Assembly: GCF_000372725.1 (NCBI RefSeq)
Contig: NW_005198966.1
Span: 171,584-235,583 of the forward strand
Length of the DNA: 64,000 nucleotides
Direction of reading: 5' to 3'
From: Emiliania huxleyi CCMP1516
Lineage: Eukaryota; Haptophyta; Isochrysidales; Noelaerhabdaceae
Position numbers and translations under genes: made by a program. Positions within the stretch are counted from its first letter, which is position 1. Every line of letters starts with the position of its first letter. Below are positions 57,842-64,000 of this stretch, one piece after another. The notes beneath the pieces were generated by a model. It did not search any database and was not told the origin of the DNA. It saw only the letters and a list, made by a program, of their open reading frames with translations.

Positions 57842-59570
57842 TTTGTTACAAAGGAGGGAGAGGAAGAGAGAGACGAATGATGTCACGCATGTTGTTTGGG
57901 ATGCTCGATAGCCGAGACCATGGGATACCACGAAATAAAACATCAGCACCGAGACGAAAGGAGAGAGAGAGAGACAAAACTCCAAGTACGCGCTTGCTTT
58001 CTTTTCGCTCCAGCCCTGCGGGTCTTCATAGTAGACCGGAGGGCTACGACGCCTTCACACTCTCCAAGGGGCTGGAGAGAGACAGAGACAGAGCGTCAGA
58101 GAGCGTCTGAACACGGTCCGCTCGACACGTCACTCATGGCACGCAAAATATCACCACGTAGCGCGTCGAAACTGCACCGAGGTCCGAGCAGGCGTGCGGC
58201 GCAGGGCCTCCGGTCCTAATCTTCTCTCTCGCCGCTAAAGGGTGTGGATGCTGGGTTGACGGAAATCGGAGGACGCGACCCACCTCGCCACAGACGGTCC
58301 CGCGCCTCGCCGCTCTGACCGCTGCACGGCCCATACCATCCGCTGTGCAGCGGTCTTTGTCCGGAGTGAAAAGTCCAACGCGCTCGTCGGTGACGGTGTC
58401 CTCCAACCTGCGCCACGCTCGGCGAACCTCGACAGCGCTTTCGGTGGCATGCAGCTCTTTGCGACAGAAGCCTGGAGAGCAGCTCCTCTGCTGCTCACAC
58501 ACTCTGCACAGTTGACACAGCCTACTGTGCGGCTGCCACAGCTGTGACAGCGATGGGCTCGCCCTCACTGGCCCTCAGTCACTTGTGCTGCGGCTTGTGT
58601 GAGCGACACTGCTCGGCGACTGCCGGCACACTGTGAGACCATGGGTGTGAGGTAAAACCACGCTACCAGCGCTTGGTCACATCAGTCCCGAGGTCAGATC
58701 CATCTACTCTGTTGATGACAAGACTTGTCTACCGGCTGCAGCAGAGCAGGAGGGCCCGGCGCACAACCCCTTGGTCAACTCAGTACTCACCCTCCACACC
58801 CCGCGTATGTACGTTTTTTTGCATTTTGCTTTTTGTCAGAGCTGTCAAACGTTAAGAGCTGAACAGTGTTGCTAGTGTTAACAGTAACAACAGAACAACG
58901 GTTGGGCGGGTAGTAACCGAACATACCTGGAAACCCCGGGCATTTACCATTTTCGGCCCCCCCCGCGTCTCAATCGGATGAGGCTCGTTGTGCGAGTATA
59001 TGGGACACGATGTCTCAAATATGAGAGGTTTTGACTCCTACCGGCTCCTGACGCTATCCCTGGCAGCTCTAATGACCAGGATCAGTAGTGCTATGATAGA
59101 GGGTGCCCATACTAGCGCAGGAGCTGCCACACTCGCCCGGACCGGCTCCCTCTGGGGCCGGTTCCGCAGCCCGCGAGAGCCGACAGCGGGGCCGTGCCGC
59201 GGGTGCCTACTGCTGAGTGCCACAAACACTGCGCCGTCCCGCCATCACCTACAGGCTGTCTTGTGTGATGGTTGGGATGTCCAAACGCCACCATCTTGGC
59301 TCTTGCGACCTCAAACCCGCGAGCTGTATGGGTGGTCCTGACGTCGACAGACGCCCGATGACCACGGTGAAGCTGAGCCGGAACGAGTCGACAAGTCTCG
59401 TCTGAGCCCGTGGCGGTCGCCGGCTGAGTCGCTGTGCACGGGCCGGTACCTCAGGCGTCACCTCCGCAGCCTCAGGTCTCACACTCCATCACCGCCGCCG
59501 GGACGCCGTCGGTGGCACGCTCGGCGGCGTACTTTCTGCAGCTCCATCTCGAGTACGGCGTCGAGCCTAC
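57842..59570. other. No supported gene
   Basis: A minus frame at 58216-58568 (ELHATESAVEVRRAWRRLED, ERVGLFTPDKDRCTA) is the best candidate but lacks a recognisable domain. CTGTGACAG-like words recur at 58495-58560. Nothing else stands out. Confidence 0.4.
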
Positions 59571-59579
59571 TCACTCCTG

Positions 59580-59618
59580 TTGGATCTGTGCACTCCCTGG
59601 GAGTGCACAGATCCAGCA
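59580..59618. repeat. Perfect hairpin, 17-bp stem
   Basis: TGGATCTGTGCACTCCC and its reverse complement separated by two bases, near the 3' end of the SOD-like gene region. It could act as a transcript 3' structure or be a MITE remnant. Confidence 0.75.
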
Positions 59619-59962
59619 AGTGGTGCGTCCCGGCAGCGCGCGCAGGCTGCGGAGCTGCAACAAACTCGAGACACGCTTTTTGGGACATTTTCGACGCTTT
59701 TGTCCCATATACTCGCACAACATGCCATGACGGATGCACATACACAAACAAGACACACGCTCGCCGAACAGCGGGTGGTGCACGCGCCCCCGAAGAATGA
59801 GTGTACACCGGACCACCGTCCACTATCTTGCCGGACTGTACACTGTCTCCTGCCCGTCTCCCTCGAGGGCTCTCACCGCGGAGAGTGGAGAGTGGACTCA
59901 ACGCTCCTCGCTCGCAGGACTCGGCGTCAACTTCTCGAGGCTCGAGCGAAGGCGGTCTCGGG

Positions 59963-60556
59963 TCAGGCGAGGACGCCGCAGCCAATCTTGGCGCCACCGG
60001 GCGCGTGCACGATCACAACGCGGTCCAGAGCCGTCATCGGGTTCACATTCAGGTCGGAAGCCGACAGCACCACGGTGAGGTCCGCCACGGTAGATCCAGC
60101 CGGCGTGTGCCACACCGCGTTGGCCTGGCCGTCGGAGAAGAAGCTGGCACCCCAGGGGTCCTCCGAGGCGTCAAGGACGGCGGGGTCGGACGGCACGTAG
60201 TAGTGCCCCTTGTTGGCGCCTGCAGGCGCGTCGCCCTTGACGGTCGTCTCGTTGCCGCACGCAAATCCTGTGCGAAGGGGAGGTGGGCGGGTGAGAGCGA
60301 GTGTGTTGTCAACCATGCATGGCGGAGTGGGCGAACCGTAGTGAATATGGATGCCGCCCGACTCGTTCGCGGGGAGGTTTTCCAGCATCGCGTGGAGCGT
60401 CAGCTCGGCGTCGGAGACGGTGACGGACACCGTGCCGAGGCTGGCGTCGCCGACGCCGAATGGCATGATCTCTGCCGTTTGGGTGGTGGACAAGGGCGTG
60501 CTCGAAAAGGCGTAAGCCTGCATGAGGAGGAGGGAGAGGACACACTCGCGAAGCAT
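59963..60556 (-). CDS. Secreted Cu/Zn superoxide dismutase-like protein
   Basis: ATG 60556 starts a signal peptide (LRECVLSLLLMQAYAFSS). Family marks: GGIHIHYGS (the paired Cu ligands), GHYYVPSDP (bridging-His region) and RVVIVHAPGGAKIGCGVL at the end, typical of Cu/Zn SOD or SOD-like sheets. Cu/Zn SOD converts superoxide to oxygen and peroxide. The Zn loop is shorter than usual and its third ligand is unclear, so activity is uncertain. A 45-nt segment at about 60270-60315 has GT...GCACAG ends and a pyrimidine-rich 3' part, so it may be an in-frame intron. The stop is at 59963. Confidence 0.7.
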   Translation of the reverse strand: MLRECVLSLLLMQAYAFSSTPLSTTQTAEIMPFGVGDASLGTVSVTVSDAELTLHAMLENLPANESGGIHIHYGSPTPPCMVDNTLALTRPPPLRTGFACGNETTVKGDAPAGANKGHYYVPSDPAVLDASEDPWGASFFSDGQANAVWHTPAGSTVADLTVVLSASDLNVNPMTALDRVVIVHAPGGAKIGCGVLA

Positions 60557-61217
60557 TTTGCGGTCGCCTCGGAAGCAGCGTCGGCTAGAGGTGCTCGTGA
60601 AACTCGGCGGTGTGGGCTGTGAAGAGGCCTGCGGGCGTGTCCCATCCCCAGGGCCTCCAGGGCTCGCACCTCAACCTCTGCTCTCATATAGACCAGCGCG
60701 CACATTTTCTTCTCAACCAATACGACAGGGTTGGACCCCGACCCCGACCCCACCCCTCGGGTGAGGGGACACGCCCCTGTCGGGCACCGCTTGCGGCGCC
60801 TGGCAGGGGCACCCCCTGGGTGGGGGCCGGCGATTCCCATGCCGGCTCTCCGCCACAACCCCCGCCGGAAGGGAATCCCCGCTCACAGAAAAGGCAAAAG
60901 GGCTCCAAGCCCTGTCTCGCGCACGCCCCTGGCGGCCGCCGCGCGGATTTTACCCGGGCTTTTCGGCATTTTCTGCTTGCTGACCACTGAACAACAGTAA
61001 CAACAGTAACAAACAGTAACAGCTTGGGCTGGAGAGAACACTCGAACAAAGTTGAGGATTTCAGCCAACACTAGCGCAACTGTTAGGCCCAAAGTTAACG
61101 TTTGACAGCTCCATTTTTGCCCCCCCCCCCCCCTAAGGCAGTCGATAAATCTTACCTTATATTTCCCGCTGGCCCCTTTCTTCGTTTCGCCGGCATCGCC
61201 AAAAGTGATACCAACAT
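60557..61217. other. Upstream region of the SOD-like gene; no gene seen
   Basis: 60720-60880 is C/G-rich with CCCCGACCCCGACCCC and GGGTGGGGGCC patches. AACAGTAACAACAGTAACA repeats lie at 60990-61020, and a C run at 61117-61132. No protein is supported. Confidence 0.5.
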
Positions 61218-61487
61218 ATGCCCCTCTCAGCAGAGCAGCAGCGCGAGCGCCGCGCAGTAAAGCGCGCTGCAGAGGAGGCAGCTGGCGTCTTCCGTCGCCG
61301 ACGCGGTCGTCTCGCTGCAGGGCATGTGTGGGACGAGCAGACTGGCACAGCCGTGCCGCAGGCGACGCAGCCTCCAACGAGCCCATCAGCGGAGGAGGGT
61401 GAGAGTGTCCCTCTCACTGCTGGCCTGGCTGTGCCGCACTATTTGCTCGATCGCGGCGAGCAGGCCAGGAGACCAGATCATAATTGA
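61218..61487 (+). CDS. Small hypothetical protein
   Basis: 89 codons: PLSAEQQRERRAVKRAAEEA, then GRLAAGHVWDEQTGTAV and a Ser/Pro-rich end. The start is helical and basic. No domain is known. It lies next to AT-rich repeats and may be part of an element. Confidence 0.3.
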   Translation: MPLSAEQQRERRAVKRAAEEAAGVFRRRRGRLAAGHVWDEQTGTAVPQATQPPTSPSAEEGESVPLTAGLAVPHYLLDRGEQARRPDHN

Positions 61488-61880
61488 ATATATTGCTGCA
61501 ATAGTTACAGAGGCGATCAATATCAATATATATTGCAATAGTTAGAGGAGAGGCTGGGCCTGGGCTGGTCAGGACCGTCAGGTTGCACTCAACATATATC
61601 AATATATCCAGCGGTGGCGGTCCATCCCGGGCTTGAAAATGGCTCTAAATCGTTCAAAACGGGCCCAAATCGCTTCAAAATCGCTTAAATCGCATTAAAA
61701 TCGCTGCGATTTTTTCGATTTCAGCCCACGTCTAGGCGATGTGTAAATTAAGTAAATTAACAAACATCCGATGTTTGGGACAAATGTCGACATTTGGTGC
61801 TCTTGTAAAATCAGCGATCGATATGTCAATATATTGTCAATAGTTAGAGGGGATGCTGTCAATAATCAATATCAATAGTT
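61483..61880. repeat. AT-rich patch with TATCAATATAT units
   Basis: CAATATATATTGCAATAGTT and related units at 61483-61545 and 61815-61875 enclose a segment with AAATCGCTTCAAAATCGC units (61640-61720). Base composition differs sharply from the surrounding GC-rich DNA. A C run with few G at 61914-61942 follows. No gene in 61488-62152. Confidence 0.6.
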
Positions 61881-62152
61881 ACAGAGCGAGAATCAACATT
61901 TTTCGACTGCCTTACCCCCCCCCCCCCCCCGGCCCCCCCCCCTTCGCCTTCCCCTCCCGTTGCTGTTGGTGCGGTCTCGCTTCAGACCCTTCACTCTCCA
62001 GTCTCCACGCACACACTCACACACGCCTCACGCGGAAAAAAGCGCAGCGAGGACAGAGCTCAGCGCAGTTCAGAGTTCTTACAAGTACTCTCTTGTTCGC
62101 CTTTCCGCATCTCTCATGACTGTCTTTCCGCCTCCCTAACTTCCGACAATCG

Positions 62153-64000
62153 CTATCTCTGCTCCTGCCAGAGCCGGATCATCCGGCGGAGCGAGTGATT
62201 GGGGAAGAGCCCTTTGCTCTCGAGCTCCGCACTTGTCAGCGGGCTGGTCGACTTTGTCGCGAGCCAGCGCTCGATCGCCGACCGCTCGTACGACTGCCCA
62301 TCGGCCGCCACCACCGGGTCGCTCATGATCTCCGTCGTGATGGGGCAGATGAAGTCGTCCGGCGGCTCCTCTGGCGCTGGGCTCGCAGCCGACTCGCTCG
62401 GCTCACCAGCGTTCGGCCGGGCTCCACGCGCCTGCTCCTCCGCCGCCCGTCTCTCCTCCGCCGCGCGCTTCTCGTCCTCCAGCCTGGCGCTCTCCTCGAG
62501 CGCCGCCGCCAGCCCCGCCTCCTCGGCCGCCGCCGCTGCCTCGTCCTCGTCCTCGTCCTCCGCCTCTTCTGCCACCACATCCTCGGCCGGTGCCTCAGCC
62601 TCTTGCGACGGCCCAGCCGCACTACTCCCCCCGCCCCCCTTCTTCTTCTTCTTCTTCTTCTTCTTGCTCCTCTTTGCTGCCTTGCTCTCCTCGGCCTGCG
62701 CCTCCGCCTCAACCTCCGCCAGCAGAGCGTCGGCATGCCGCGCCGCCTCCGCCTCCGCCGCCGCTCTCTCCGCCTCCCTCGCCTCCGCCGCCGCCGCCTG
62801 CTCCTTGGCCAGCTGCAGCGCGGTGCGCCCGTCCGAGATTTGCTGCGGCAAATCGTGCCGCGCCTCGAGCGCGTCGTAGTCGACTATCGAGTACGAGGCG
62901 GGCGTGCGCGCGCCGTCGAGCACCGTGTTATCCTTGTAAAGGTAGAAGGAGAGGCCGCGCAGGTTTGTCCGCTCCTATTCCACAAACGCTCTCGGCTCCG
63001 GGACCTCTGCGCTGCCTCCCCCTCTCTCGGGCGCGTCTCGCCTCGTAGATGCGGAAGAGGCGGTTGAGGTCGGTCGTCGGCTTGAGTCGGAAGAAGATTT
63101 CGTGCGTCGACGGGCCGGTGGCCTGGCAGGGGGGTGGGGGGGGGAGGGGGGCTCTCCACCTCGCCGCGGAAGGTGACGGAGAGGTTGATCTCCGCCGCCG
63201 CCTCCTGCTCCTTGTCCAGGTGCATGACGATGCGCTGGTCCTGTCAGTGTGAGTCTTCCTCCACCTCCTCCACCTCCTCCTCTGTAGCGGCTAGTTCTTC
63301 GAACGAGCGCAGCGCGGTGTCTGCGTCCACTGCGTTGCCCCCGTCAGCGGAAGTGCCGCCGGCCCTGAGCCGCCCCGCCTTGGTCGCCTCCTCGATGTGC
63401 TGCCTGATTGCGTCGACGCAAACGCTGTGGCCGTTCCTCTTAGCATACTCCAGCGCGGACATGCCTTCCGCAGAGCGTAGCGCCGAGCTCGCGCCCGCCC
63501 GAAGCAAACGGCGCACGATAGCGGGGAAGTTAAAGGCAGCGGCAAACATCAGCGCGGTGAAGCCATCGCTGTCTTGCATGTCGTAATCCGCGCCGTGCAC
63601 CGCGCCGTGCTGCAGCAGCATGTCGATCACGCGCTCGTGGCCCTTATGTGCGGCGCTGATCAGTGCTGTGGTGCCGTTGCAGTCCTGTACACTTGATTGC
63701 GCGCCCTGCCCGAGCAACACTTCGACCACGCGCTCGTGACCCGGGTACGCAGCGGTAAGCAGCGCGGTGCTACCGGTGCTGTCCTGCAAGTCTAACGCCG
63801 CGCCGTGCCGAATCAGCATGTCGGCCACCCGCGCGTGGCCTCCAAGGGCGGCGCCCATCAGCGCAGTGTGGCCGTCGTTTTCTCGCTGGTCCACCTTCGC
63901 GCCGCGCCGCAACAGCAGCTCGACCGCCCCCTCGTGGCCTTGGCCGGCGGCGACCATCAGCGCAGTGAGGCCGCTCACAACGCCATCCCCGCAAGACGCG
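62153..64000 (-). CDS. Ankyrin / SUMO-like / U-box E3 ubiquitin ligase (5' end beyond window)
   Basis: The frame is open at 64000. Ankyrin repeats come first (GLTALMVAAGQGHEGAVELL, GHTALMGAALGGHARVADML and four more), then an acidic tail. After about 63240: DQRIVMHLDKEQEAAAEINL, THEIFFRLKPTTDLNRLF and LSFYLYKDNTVLDGARTPAS, which fit a SUMO/Rad60-type ubiquitin fold across two introns (about 63125-63165 and 62978-63044). An Ala/Glu coiled coil with a Lys run follows, then a U-box (DDFICPITTEIMSDPVVA, YERSAIERWL) ending at 62153. U-boxes recruit E2 enzymes without zinc. An in-frame TGA at 63244 separates the ankyrin and SUMO-like parts; a 51-nt GC-AG intron (GCCGCTACAG to CTGACAG) would remove it. 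Otherwise these are two genes. Confidence 0.7.

Noticed and set aside
63244-63246. In-frame TGA read as selenocysteine
   Set aside because: The surroundings are a low-complexity linker, and a 51-nt intron explains the stop more simply.

Overview
The window is nuclear DNA from a GC-rich unicellular eukaryote. The support is: genes split by very short introns; an intraflagellar transport protein and a myosin; F-box/RCC1, MORN, ankyrin, U-box and CXXC proteins; signal peptides; many microsatellites and dispersed repeats; and an assembly gap at 50090-50617. The best guess is a chlorophyll-c alga such as a haptophyte, inferred from base composition, the mix of GT/GC/GA intron donors, and MORN/RCC1-type families. 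A pelagophyte or another GC-rich protist cannot be excluded. No bacterial operon, CRISPR array, tRNA or rRNA was found.

Layout. 0.2-1.1 kb: RING-finger gene (-). 2.0-5.0 kb: large membrane/RRM-like/MORN gene (+), bracketed by a ~300-bp inverted repeat. 6.7-7.8 kb: coiled-coil gene (+). 8.4-10.1 kb: repeats and a purine-rich tract. 11-12.4 and 20.2-21.7 kb: two F-box/RCC1 paralogues. 12.6-14.3 kb: 3' part of IFT81 (-) and an ankyrin fragment (+), separated by a dispersed repeat. 15.2-18.7 kb: myosin (-). 21.8-23.6 kb: RlmA-like rRNA methyltransferase (+). 25.5-27.6 kb: secreted apyrase (+). 29.3-30.3 kb: secreted GT8-like glycosyltransferase (+). 31.3-32.7 kb: CXXC zinc finger joined to a hydrophobic domain (-). 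33.3-41.1 kb: the main find (-). 41.4-43.9 kb: repeats. 44.3-47.5 kb: uncharacterised membrane protein (+). 48.3-49.1 kb: lysine-type methyltransferase (+). 49.5-51.7 kb: gene crossing the gap. 53.7-55.9 kb: astacin protease with a C-terminal membrane anchor (-). 56-59.9 kb: mostly repeats. 60.0-60.6 kb: secreted Cu/Zn-SOD-like protein (-). 62.2-64.0 kb: ankyrin/SUMO-like/U-box gene (-), open at the window edge.

Main find. Between 33300 and 41098 (-) about thirty small exons join, with reading phases I checked exon by exon, into one predicted protein of roughly 1500 residues. Its order is FHA, Nudix hydrolase, poly(ADP-ribose) glycohydrolase (GGG-X7-QEE signature), BRCT, and ATP-dependent DNA ligase. 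One stretch (36879-37330) and one junction near 35100 remain unresolved. All five domains belong to strand-break repair and ADP-ribose turnover, so this looks like a single-chain repair machine.

Second theme. Many introns here are 62-74 nt long and start and end inside a direct repeat of about 10-35 bp that copies exon sequence. Several carry a shared ~39-nt insert ending GTGAACAG, and one other insert family occurs twice. Donors are GT, GC and apparently GA; in every intron checked in the repair gene the first exon base after AG is G. This looks like recent introner-type intron gain with unusually long target duplications, in places multiplied into tandem intron arrays.
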